Shown: piece after piece, positions 25,618 through 33,210 of the stretch
How the letters are laid out: each line of letters begins with the position of its first letter
Numbering within the stretch: the stretch's first letter is position 1
Notes under the pieces: model-generated
Databases searched by the model: none
What the model saw: only the letters and a program-made list of their open reading frames with translations
Told to the model about the DNA's origin: nothing
Assembly (NCBI GenBank): GCA_045586505.1
Contig: JAZNAL010000026.1
Coordinates: 16,072-80,071 of the forward strand
Origin: Flemingiibacterium sp045586505
Lineage (GTDB): Bacteria > Bacillota > Clostridia > Oscillospirales > CAG-272
Direction: 5' to 3'
DNA length: 64,000 bases
Translations under genes and position numbers: made by a program

Positions 25618-27270
25618 ATGGCTATCGAAGCATCAAACTTTATTGAAGAATTTATAAACGAAGACCTCGCCGAGGGCAAGGTCAACACCGTCCACACACG
25701 TTTCCCGCCGGAGCCTAACGGCTACCTGCACATCGGTCACTGCAAGGCACTTGCAATCGACTTTGGCACCGCTAAGAAGTACGGTGGTATGTGCAATCTC
25801 CGTATGGACGATACCAACCCCGCAAAGGAAGACACTGAATACGTCGACGCCATCAAGGAGGATATCCACTGGCTGGGCTTTGACTGGGAGGATCGCTTCT
25901 TCTACGGCTCCGACTACTTTGACAAGGACTACGAGTTTGCAGTTGAGCTTATCAAAAAGGGACTCGCATACGTGTGCGAGCTGACCGCCGATCAGATGGA
26001 CGAATACCGCGGCGACCTTCAGAACCCCGCAAAATCCCCCTGGCGTGATCGTCCCATTGAGGAAAGCCTTGATTTGTTCGAGCGCATGAAAAACGGTGAA
26101 TTCCCGGACGGCAAGTACACCCTGCGCGCCAAGATCGATCTCGCATCGGGCAACTTTTGGATGCGTGACCCCGTAATCTACAGAATCAAGCATATGCACC
26201 ATCACCGCCACGGTGACAAGTGGTGCATCTACCCCACCTACGACTTCGCTCATCCTATCCAGGACGCACTTGAGGGCATCACTCACTCGCTCTGCTCGCT
26301 GGAGTTTGAGATCCACCGTCCGCTTTACAACTGGGTAATCGAAAACGTCAGCGTTCCGCACAAGCCCCGTCAGATCGAGTTTGCACGTCTCAACATCACA
26401 AATACCGTGCTGTCCAAGCGCTTCCTGCGCGGACTCGTGGAAAGCGGCCAGGTAGACGGCTGGGACGACCCCCGTATGCCCACACTGTGCGGTCTGCGCC
26501 GCCGTGGCTATACCGGCGCTTCCATCGTGGACTTCTGCGGACGCATCGGCGTTGCAAAGGCGGACAGCCTTGTTGACCTCCGCCTGCTTGAGGCCTGCAT
26601 CCGTGACGAGCTCAACGAGACCGCTCCCCGCCGTGTTGCGGTACTTGATCCCATCAAGGTCGTGATCGACAACTATCCCGAGGACAAGGTTGAAGAGTTC
26701 GAGCTTCCCAATCATCCTCAGCACCCTGAAATGGGCACTCGAAAGGTCAAGTTCACCCGCGAGCTGTATATCGACGCCGAGGACTTCGCCGAGGTTCCGC
26801 CTCCCAAGTTCTTCCGCCTTAAGCCCGACGGTGAGGTTCGCCTCATGGGCGCTTATATCATAAGGTGCGGCGAGATCGTAAAGAACGCCGACGGTACCAT
26901 CAAGGAGATCCACGCTACCGCCGATCTCGAAACGGGCAACGGCAATCCCGTGGACGGAAGAAAGATCAAGGGCACCATCCACTGGCTGTCCGCTGACAAC
27001 ACTATGGATGCGGAAGTTGTTCTCTACGAGAATCTTCTTACACTCGAGGACCCGTCCAAGCTCCCCGAGGATAAGCAGTACACCGATTATATCAACCCCA
27101 ACTCCAAGACCGTCATCAAAACAGCGAAATTGGAGCCTTCACTCGGCACCGCAAAGCCGGGCGACAGATTCCAGTTCGTCCGTTGCGGTTACTTCTCCGT
27201 TGACACAAAGAATCCCGGTGTATTCAACCGCGTTGTGACCTTAAAAGACGGCTACAAGCCCGCAAAATAA
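25618..27270 (+). CDS. glnS: Glutaminyl-tRNA synthetase
   Basis: 550 residues, normal GlnRS length. Class I motifs PEPNGYLHIGH (residues 31-41) and VLSKR (about 263), plus the GlnRS C-terminal double beta-barrel (from about 335, VIDNYPEDKVEEFELPNHP). Direct tRNA-Gln charging is a minority strategy in Firmicutes, most of which use GatCAB, and GlnRS is regarded as spread by transfer from eukaryote-like sources. The next gene follows after 27 bases with no terminator. Confidence 0.96.
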   Translation: MAIEASNFIEEFINEDLAEGKVNTVHTRFPPEPNGYLHIGHCKALAIDFGTAKKYGGMCNLRMDDTNPAKEDTEYVDAIKEDIHWLGFDWEDRFFYGSDYFDKDYEFAVELIKKGLAYVCELTADQMDEYRGDLQNPAKSPWRDRPIEESLDLFERMKNGEFPDGKYTLRAKIDLASGNFWMRDPVIYRIKHMHHHRHGDKWCIYPTYDFAHPIQDALEGITHSLCSLEFEIHRPLYNWVIENVSVPHKPRQIEFARLNITNTVLSKRFLRGLVESGQVDGWDDPRMPTLCGLRRRGYTGASIVDFCGRIGVAKADSLVDLRLLEACIRDELNETAPRRVAVLDPIKVVIDNYPEDKVEEFELPNHPQHPEMGTRKVKFTRELYIDAEDFAEVPPPKFFRLKPDGEVRLMGAYIIRCGEIVKNADGTIKEIHATADLETGNGNPVDGRKIKGTIHWLSADNTMDAEVVLYENLLTLEDPSKLPEDKQYTDYINPNSKTVIKTAKLEPSLGTAKPGDRFQFVRCGYFSVDTKNPGVFNRVVTLKDGYKPAK

Positions 27271-27297
27271 ACTCCAAGTATTAAAAGGAGAAAGATA

Positions 27298-29256
27298 ATG
27301 AAAAAATTAGCAGTATTATTATGCACAGCCCTTCTTCTTTCGATGATTCCTCTGTCTGCATCGTCATATCCGAGAGCATTCTGGAGTCTCAACGACAAAT
27401 ACATCGCCGCAATTAACGCAGGCGATGATGCCGGCGTTGTCACCTACGCTACCCAGATCTGCACACTGTTTGATGGACGCACAGATGAGATCGCAGTCAA
27501 CAATTTAGCTTGGAAATACTATGAACTCGCCAACTCCCATGACCGTCTCGGCAACTACGAGGCGTCCGGGGAGGCTTATGCAAAATGCATACCCTATCTT
27601 GAGCTGCTTTCAACCTATGGTCAAAATTGGAGCGAAAATATCAAGATCGCCTCAACAAAGGCAAAGCTCTACGAAAGCACGCTTGACCTCTACCGTACAT
27701 CCTACGGCTATCAGACCTACTTCGGCGCTATCAACGAAAAGCGTATGGGCGTTCTCTACGGCGTCAACCACGACGGCGGCACCCAGGATCAGCTGAAAAA
27801 GGATTCGCTGGTGCTGATCTATCAGAATTTCGGTGACACCGAGATCATTCCGTTCAATAAGATCCAGCTCAAAGCCGCCGAAGAGGACGGCTGTGCGGTG
27901 GAGTTTGCACTCAATCTCCCCGGTGAGGGCTCTCAGATCACACAGATACAGTCTCAGACCGATTACATCTTAAAGGTCATAGATATGCTCAATTCCGTTG
28001 ACACTCCGATCTTCCTGCGCTTTGCTGCGGAGATGGATGTATGGTCTGTTCCCTGTGCTCCCGAGGACTATATAAACGCTTTCAGATATGTGGCAGACCT
28101 TGTTCATGCCAACACCGATCACGTTGCAATGGTATGGAGTCCCACCTACGCTTCCGGCTGGAACATCAACAGACACGATTTCTATCCCGGTGATGAGTAT
28201 GTAGACTGGATCGGCGTTTCGCTGTATCTTCAGACCTATTTCAACGCCCGCGACAACTGGTCCACACAGGAAAAGATCGCACTCCCCTGCTACTTCGGCG
28301 GCGATGCGGCAAATCCCGTAAAGATAATGGACGATCTCATCTCCACCTACGGTGACCGCAAACCTTTTATCATCTCCGAGTCGGGCGCATCCCACCTGTG
28401 GCGCAGGCTGAACGGTCAGTCTGCAAGCCAGGACACCACCTCCTGGGCAATCCACAGACTTACAATGCTTTACAAGTATCTTCCCATGGCGTATCCGCAA
28501 ATCAAGGCTATCGCCCATTTTGATAAGGTTATGCCCTCCGAGAACTGCGACTTCGCGCTCTCCTCTAATCCGTCGCTTCAGATGACATACCTGGACCTCG
28601 TCAAGGATGACGCGTTCATTCAGAACTCTTACAATGACGAAGCAAATTCCACCTATCAGAAGTTGGAGGATTACTTCCTCGCCGAGCAGTGCATCACGGA
28701 ATTCCGTACTCTTGCGATGTACTACGGTCACGATAATGTTACCGTCACCTACCTTATCGACGGCGTGCCCGCGGCATCCAGCGCTATGCTTCCCTACACG
28801 GTCAGCATAGACCTTTCAAATTATGCCGAGGGTAATCATACCGTCACTATCCGCGCCGAGGAAAACGGCGTGATTCTGGGCGAGCACAGCTACACCATGG
28901 CACTCTCAAAGTCCTCCGCAATCTATGTAAACGGCGAGCTTCTGGAGCTTCCGCAGAAGCCTGTTACCGTTGAGGGCACCACCCTCGTTCCGCTTCGCGC
29001 CATCGTCGAGAAGCTTGGCGGCAATGTAGAATGGATCAACGAGATCCGTGAGATCATCATCACTGACGCCGAGACCGAGATCAAGCTCCGTATCGGAAGC
29101 TACGATATGATCACAAACGGTGAAACCTCAACTCTTCTTGTTCCCGCGCGACTCGTCAACTCCTCCACCTATATCCCCCTGCGCGCGGTCTCTGAGGCAA
29201 TGAAGGCAACAGTCGCATGGCATGGCGAAACAAGGTCCATAACCATCGATAAATAA
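27298..29256 (+). CDS. Secreted GH26-like glycosyl hydrolase with C-terminal copper amine oxidase-like domain
   Basis: 652 residues. Signal peptide (MKKLAVLLCTALLLSMIPLS...). Residues about 28-130 form alpha-helical TPR-like repeats (NNLAWKYYELANSHDRLGNY). Residues about 145-420 look like a (beta/alpha)8 GH26-type domain: Glu245 in FAAEMD and Glu361 in IISESG sit where acid/base and nucleophile are expected, with YVDWIGVSLY between them. Residues 555-650 carry two copies of the PF07833 pattern (TTLVPLRAIVEKLGGNVEW and TYIPLRAVSEAMKATVAW). Activity (mannanase-like?) is inferred from fold pattern only. Lies in the aminoacyl-tRNA synthetase/sulfhydrylase run with 27-28 base gaps. Confidence 0.78.
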   Translation: MKKLAVLLCTALLLSMIPLSASSYPRAFWSLNDKYIAAINAGDDAGVVTYATQICTLFDGRTDEIAVNNLAWKYYELANSHDRLGNYEASGEAYAKCIPYLELLSTYGQNWSENIKIASTKAKLYESTLDLYRTSYGYQTYFGAINEKRMGVLYGVNHDGGTQDQLKKDSLVLIYQNFGDTEIIPFNKIQLKAAEEDGCAVEFALNLPGEGSQITQIQSQTDYILKVIDMLNSVDTPIFLRFAAEMDVWSVPCAPEDYINAFRYVADLVHANTDHVAMVWSPTYASGWNINRHDFYPGDEYVDWIGVSLYLQTYFNARDNWSTQEKIALPCYFGGDAANPVKIMDDLISTYGDRKPFIISESGASHLWRRLNGQSASQDTTSWAIHRLTMLYKYLPMAYPQIKAIAHFDKVMPSENCDFALSSNPSLQMTYLDLVKDDAFIQNSYNDEANSTYQKLEDYFLAEQCITEFRTLAMYYGHDNVTVTYLIDGVPAASSAMLPYTVSIDLSNYAEGNHTVTIRAEENGVILGEHSYTMALSKSSAIYVNGELLELPQKPVTVEGTTLVPLRAIVEKLGGNVEWINEIREIIITDAETEIKLRIGSYDMITNGETSTLLVPARLVNSSTYIPLRAVSEAMKATVAWHGETRSITIDK

Positions 29257-29284
29257 CACCGATTTTTAAAAAGGAGCAATACCA

Positions 29285-30562
29285 ATGGCATATAAGATCA
29301 ATACAAACTGCGTACAGGCAGGCTACACCCCTGCAAACGGCGAAGCTCGCGTGCTTCCCATCTACCAGTCTACTACCTTCAAATACGAGTCAAGCGAGCA
29401 GATGGGACGTCTTTTCGACCTCTCCGAGAGCGGCTACTTCTACACCCGTCTGCAGAATCCCACCAACGACGCCGTAGCGGCAAAGATCGCCGCACTTGAG
29501 GGCGGCGTTGCGGCAATGCTTACCTCGTCGGGTCAGGCGGCAACCTTCTTCTCGCTGTTCACCATACTCGGTGCAGGCGATCATATCGTTGCATCCTCCG
29601 CGATCTACGGCGGTAGCTTCAACCTCATCGCCGTAACCATGAAGCGTATGGGAATCGAAGCGACCTTTGTACATCCCGACATTTCCGAGGAAGAGCTTGC
29701 GGCAACATTCCGACCTAACACCAAGGCTGTATTTGCCGAGACTCTTGCAAATCCTGCGCTTATCGTGCTTGATATCGAAAAATTCGCAAACCAGGCGCAC
29801 GCGCACGGTGTTCCGCTTATCATCGACAACACCTTCCCCACCCCCATCAACTGCAACCCCTTCAAGTTCGGTGCGGACATCGTTATCCACTCCACCACAA
29901 AATACATGGACGGTCACGCAACCGCAGTCGGCGGCGTTATCGTTGATTCCGGCAACTTTGACTGGCTGGCACACGCTGATAAGTATCCCGGACTCTGCAC
30001 CCCCGATGATTCCTACCACGGCGTCACCTACGCCAAGGACTTCGGCAAGGGCGGATATATCACCAAGGCTACCGCACAGTTAATGCGCGACCTCGGATCT
30101 ATCCAGTCTCCCCAGAATGCGTTCCTCTTAAACCTCGGTCTGGAAACACTTCATCTGCGTGTTGAGCGTCACTGTCAGAACGCTCAGAAGGTTGCCGAGT
30201 ATCTCGAAGCCTCTGATAAGGTCACCTGGGTAAATTACCCCGGGCTCAAGTCAAGCAAGTATTACGACCTTGCAAAGAAATATCTCCCGAACGGCTCCTC
30301 TGGCGTTATCTCCTTTGGTGTCAAGGGTGGACGCGAGGCGGCTACCAAGTTCATGGACAGCTTAAAGCTTGGCGCCATCGTAACACACGTTGCGGACGCT
30401 CGCACCTGTCTCCTCCATCCCGCAAGCACTACCCACCGTCAAATGACCGATGAACAGCTTGCCGAAGCAGGCGTTCTGCCGGATCTCATCCGTCTCTCTG
30501 TCGGTATCGAGGATGTGGAGGACATCATCGCAGACCTTGAGCAGGCGCTCGCACAAATGTAA
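29285..30562 (+). CDS. metY: O-acetylhomoserine aminocarboxypropyltransferase/sulfhydrylase (MetY type)
   Basis: 425 residues, Cys/Met metabolism PLP enzyme family. Makes homocysteine from O-acetylhomoserine and sulfide. PLP Lys206 is in HSTTKYMDGH; N-terminal YQSTTFKYES and YTRLQNPTNDA and the SSGQAATF motif match the OAHS sulfhydrylase branch. Members of this family also act as cystathionine synthases or lyases, but length and N-terminus favour MetY. AAGGAG precedes the ATG. The next gene starts 1 base after its stop. No S-box or T-box leader lies in front of it (28-base gap). Confidence 0.93.
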   Translation: MAYKINTNCVQAGYTPANGEARVLPIYQSTTFKYESSEQMGRLFDLSESGYFYTRLQNPTNDAVAAKIAALEGGVAAMLTSSGQAATFFSLFTILGAGDHIVASSAIYGGSFNLIAVTMKRMGIEATFVHPDISEEELAATFRPNTKAVFAETLANPALIVLDIEKFANQAHAHGVPLIIDNTFPTPINCNPFKFGADIVIHSTTKYMDGHATAVGGVIVDSGNFDWLAHADKYPGLCTPDDSYHGVTYAKDFGKGGYITKATAQLMRDLGSIQSPQNAFLLNLGLETLHLRVERHCQNAQKVAEYLEASDKVTWVNYPGLKSSKYYDLAKKYLPNGSSGVISFGVKGGREAATKFMDSLKLGAIVTHVADARTCLLHPASTTHRQMTDEQLAEAGVLPDLIRLSVGIEDVEDIIADLEQALAQM

Positions 30563-30563
30563 C

Positions 30564-30857
30564 ATGAAGGAATTAAACTGCCTCCGATGCGGGGAAAAGA
30601 TGCAGTTCCTGTCGCAGGAAAAGCTGCAGCTCGGAAAAACCGGCTGGGTGCTCGGCGACCTTCCGAATCTGCTGGCGGGTGCGCTTGATGTATGTATTCT
30701 TGTGTGTCCGTGCTGTAAAAAGCTCGAGTTTTACTACGCCAACGATGACGACATCGCCGCGGACTCACTCCCGCAGAAGATATGTCCGAACTGCGGCACC
30801 GAGCATGATTTCGATTATCCCAAATGCCCCAAATGCAAGCACGATTATTATAAATAA
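30564..30857 (+). CDS. Small double zinc-ribbon-like protein, coupled to metY
   Basis: 97 residues with ten Cys: C6-x2-C9, C44, C48, C50-C51, C74-x2-C77 and C88-x2-C91. The pairs CLRC, CPCC, CPNC and CPKC look like two zinc ribbons; the C-terminal one (ICPNCGTEHDFDYPKCPKC) is a rubredoxin-like knuckle pair. Similar small uncharacterised zinc-ribbon proteins occur in clostridia. No own Shine-Dalgarno is visible and it starts 1 base after the metY stop, so translation is probably coupled. Function unknown. Confidence 0.8.
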   Translation: MKELNCLRCGEKMQFLSQEKLQLGKTGWVLGDLPNLLAGALDVCILVCPCCKKLEFYYANDDDIAADSLPQKICPNCGTEHDFDYPKCPKCKHDYYK

Positions 30858-30894
30858 TAAATCTCGGAGCGAATCAACGCCCTTGATCTATGCA

Positions 30895-30929
30895 AAAAAT
30901 GCGACCTCATATTGTAAGGTCGCATTTTT
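30895..30929. terminator. Bidirectional terminator after the zinc-ribbon gene
   Basis: AAAAATGCGACCT (30895-30907) pairs with AGGTCGCATTTTT (30917-30929). It ends the 23.2-30.9 kb run and overlaps the stop of the convergent kinase-like gene. Confidence 0.9.
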
Positions 30930-31983
30930 CTCTTATTCCGAATGTATCAAAGTATCGCTCCTCCATCGGGATCCATTCGTTTTTGAAACGGCTCAGCATA
31001 TACTCACCGTTTCGCGCAAGAATACGCCGGCACTGCTCGTCTGTGTCCACATCCGAGAAGATCGCCATATCGTAATATTTCCCGAATGAGGGATGAAGTG
31101 AGTATGAGCCCTCGCAGATGATGAGCTTTGAAGGTGCAATATACCGCGGCTTGTCGGCATAGGTGAAGGTGGAGCACTCAAACGCACGGTATGAAAACCC
31201 GCCCAAATCCCGAAGATGAGGAAGCACCTCCGAGGCAAACCGCTCACGGTGCAGATTGCCACCTACCTCCGAAAGCCGCTGGGGATTACGCAATTCGGGT
31301 GGCAGAAAGAAATCGTCCATTCGCACGGTTTCGGCGCCGAAAATATCAGATATAAGCGCCGCAGCGGTGGATTTGCCCGATGCACAGCGTCCGTCAATAG
31401 CAAGCACGGTACGCTCCGCCCCTCGAATCAGCTCCGCGAGCCTTACAAGGCATGGTATCAGCCGCACATAATGGCTGTCGATCACACGATATGTAGGTGC
31501 ATACGCTTCACGGTATGTGTCGCTGTGACTTACCGCAGGGCATCCTGCCGAGCGGTACTTGTTTATATACTCGGCAAGCTCGCAAGGCGTAAACGAAAAA
31601 TACCCCTCCGCCGTAGCTTCGCTGAGTATGCAAAGCCGCTCATAGAATTTCCGCCGCGACTTCTCATCGGCATCCGTATATCCCCGCGCATAGCGCCCTG
31701 CAGAAGCGCAGAACATCCGCGCGATCAGCTCAAGCTCCGTAGCGGACAGCTCACAGTCAAGATATACCCGCGAGGTGTCACCAAGTGTCTCCACGTGGAG
31801 TTTACCTCTGCTGTGCTTTGCGGCAGAATATTCAGAAACAATGCGTCGATGCGCCTCCTCGGCATCGGTAATCATATGCCCGCCGCCAAAGGTCGCCTGA
31901 TAGACGAGCTTTACCGCATCGCAGGGCTGCATAAGCGGATATGCGTCGGCGTGGGAGGCAAGAATGCTTTTAAACCCGATCAT
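30907..31983 (-). CDS. Uridine kinase-like P-loop protein with extra N-terminal domain
   Basis: 358 residues in two parts. The N-terminal domain (about 1-165) contains the conserved YQATFGGGHMI segment and is of unknown function. The C-terminal part (about 185-358) is a P-loop NTPase: LAIDGRCASGKST (Walker A), RMDDFFLPPELR (substrate/Asp region), LIICEGSYSLHP and the LID-like RFKNEWIPMEERYF, resembling uridine/pantothenate kinases. Phosphorylation of a nucleoside-like substrate is inferred. AAAGG lies 8 bases upstream. Last of three minus-strand genes (amidohydrolase, DUF3842 remnant, this gene). Confidence 0.8.
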   Translation of the reverse strand: MIGFKSILASHADAYPLMQPCDAVKLVYQATFGGGHMITDAEEAHRRIVSEYSAAKHSRGKLHVETLGDTSRVYLDCELSATELELIARMFCASAGRYARGYTDADEKSRRKFYERLCILSEATAEGYFSFTPCELAEYINKYRSAGCPAVSHSDTYREAYAPTYRVIDSHYVRLIPCLVRLAELIRGAERTVLAIDGRCASGKSTAAALISDIFGAETVRMDDFFLPPELRNPQRLSEVGGNLHRERFASEVLPHLRDLGGFSYRAFECSTFTYADKPRYIAPSKLIICEGSYSLHPSFGKYYDMAIFSDVDTDEQCRRILARNGEYMLSRFKNEWIPMEERYFDTFGIREKCDLTI

Positions 31984-31993
31984 ATAAATCCTT

Positions 31994-32125
31994 TCAGTTA
32001 TCCGCGATCAGCTTTGCCGTTTGAGCGCAATCACGATCAGCGGTATCAGTCCACTCACGCAGTACGGCGATAAGCTTTGCTCCTATCCTGCCGCCCTGAC
32101 CGTCGATTATAACTGTCTTCTTCAT
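31994..32125 (-). pseudogene. Truncated, frameshifted DUF3842-like remnant
   Basis: A 43-codon frame begins MKKTVIIDGQGGRIGAKLIA, matching the glycine-rich start of DUF3842 proteins, which are normally about 130-140 residues. After VLRE the frame drifts (WTDTADRDC...), but the +1 frame continues SGLIPLIVIALKRQS, which resembles the expected second beta strand of that family. So this looks like a frameshifted and truncated copy. Its ATG overlaps the amidohydrolase stop (TAATG) and its own stop lies about 10 bases before the kinase-like gene, so the remnant may still be translated as a coupling peptide. Confidence 0.55.
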
Positions 32126-32925
32126 TATTTATTCCCCAACAGCTTTATGGCATTTTCGCTACAGATTTTCTTCATCAGCTCATCGGATAGTCCGAGGGAT
32201 TCAACATACTCGTGGCCAAGATTCATTCCATACCACGGGAAGTCGCTGCCGAACAGTATTTTCTCGGGATCGTGATTGTTAAGCATCCGCGCATATTTGA
32301 CAGGCTCAAGCCCGAACATCGGTGCAAGAGAGGTCTCGATCCACAGATTCTTTCCGATAAGCAGTCGCTCCGCCTCATCCCACTGCTTGCAGGCGCCCAT
32401 ATGCGCCGCGATAAATCTCAGCTCGGGGAATTTTTTCAGCACGTTAAGTATCCGCTCAGGCGTGCAGTGAATGAGATCGGGGGAGATAAAATCCCAGCCG
32501 GAATGAGTGATCAGAAACAGATCGTTTTCGATGCAAGCCTTGTATATGGGATCAAATTTCGCATCGTCCACAAGTACGCCCATGTAGTCGGGATGTATCT
32601 TGATGCCGCGGATACCGGCATCCGCAAGACGTCGCGCCTCCTCTGCGATATTATCGCTGTCGGGGTTAAGCGAGCCCAGCGCGTACAGTCGGTCATAGTT
32701 GGAATTGACCTCGATGGCGAAATTGTTGACATTTGTCTGCTGCTTTGGATTTGTGGCAATATTAAGTATGACCGCGCGGTCGATTCCCCACTCATCCATG
32801 CGGGAAATGAGGCTTGATACAGTACCGTCACCGTATGCTTCGATTCCGCCGATGCCCGCGAGCTTGGGGATCGCCTTTTCGGCGACCTTATCGGGAAATG
32901 CGTGGGTATGAAAATCTATTATCAT
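32125..32925 (-). CDS. Amidohydrolase family protein (Amidohydro_2/ACMSD-like)
   Basis: 266 residues, TIM-barrel metal hydrolase. N-terminal metal motif DFHTHAFP, then GIKIHPDY (Lys region), ITHSGWD, FIAAHMGA and FGSDFPWYG (catalytic Asp), in the order found in PF04909 enzymes (hydrolases/decarboxylases of ring or carboxylate substrates). Substrate unknown. Start supported by GAGGA upstream; promoter at 32956-32984. First gene of a three-gene minus-strand unit. Confidence 0.9.
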   Translation of the reverse strand: MIIDFHTHAFPDKVAEKAIPKLAGIGGIEAYGDGTVSSLISRMDEWGIDRAVILNIATNPKQQTNVNNFAIEVNSNYDRLYALGSLNPDSDNIAEEARRLADAGIRGIKIHPDYMGVLVDDAKFDPIYKACIENDLFLITHSGWDFISPDLIHCTPERILNVLKKFPELRFIAAHMGACKQWDEAERLLIGKNLWIETSLAPMFGLEPVKYARMLNNHDPEKILFGSDFPWYGMNLGHEYVESLGLSDELMKKICSENAIKLLGNK

Positions 32926-32955
32926 GGCAATAATCCTCGTTTATACGTTTTCTAT

Positions 32956-32984
32956 ATTGTACCACGGTTTCGGTGCGGAATAAA
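32956..32984 (-). promoter_or_regulatory. Promoter of the amidohydrolase unit
   Basis: Minus strand: TTTATT, 17 bases, TACAAT. The -35 is weak. Confidence 0.5.
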
Positions 32985-33069
32985 CCCGATTTTGTAAACA
33001 TTATCCGGCTATTGGTCAAAAAAGCATATACTTATATGAAAAATCAATGTAAAAAAAGCAAATTGCATA

Positions 33070-33098
33070 TTGCAAAATTCGAGATTTTGGTTTATAAT
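33070..33098 (+). promoter_or_regulatory. Promoter of the Na+-decarboxylase operon
   Basis: TTGCAA, 17 bases, TATAAT. The start site would be near 33105, giving a roughly 105-base leader. Confidence 0.75.
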
Positions 33099-33107
33099 AT
33101 ATTTATA

Positions 33108-33175
33108 ATGGGGGAGAATGGTATTTATGTGTCAAAATGTGATGTTCTTGACATAGTAACACCGCGATTCTCCGG
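33108..33175 (+). promoter_or_regulatory. Structured 5' leader of the decarboxylase operon
   Basis: GGAGAAT (33113-33119) pairs with ATTCTCC (33167-33173), enclosing TGTCAA (33130-33135) with TTGACA (33148-33153). The nested stems are followed by about 35 unpaired bases before GGAGG. A 24-codon frame starting at 33108 overlaps the structure but has no ribosome site. May be a cis-regulatory RNA; I do not recognise the class. Confidence 0.45.
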
Positions 33176-33210
33176 AAAATAACAAGACTTTTCAACTTGG
33201 AGGTAAATAA

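Noticed and set aside
25633..26982. Antisense open frame of about 449 codons opposite glnS
   Set aside because: Fully within a certain GlnRS gene; no start signals; arises from codon bias at third positions.
29257..29284. S-box or T-box in front of the MetY gene
   Set aside because: Only 28 bases separate the genes; no room for a riboswitch.
33108..33182. 24-codon upstream frame in the decarboxylase leader as a regulatory peptide gene
   Set aside because: The ATG is within a few bases of the expected transcription start and lacks a ribosome site; better explained as part of a folded leader.
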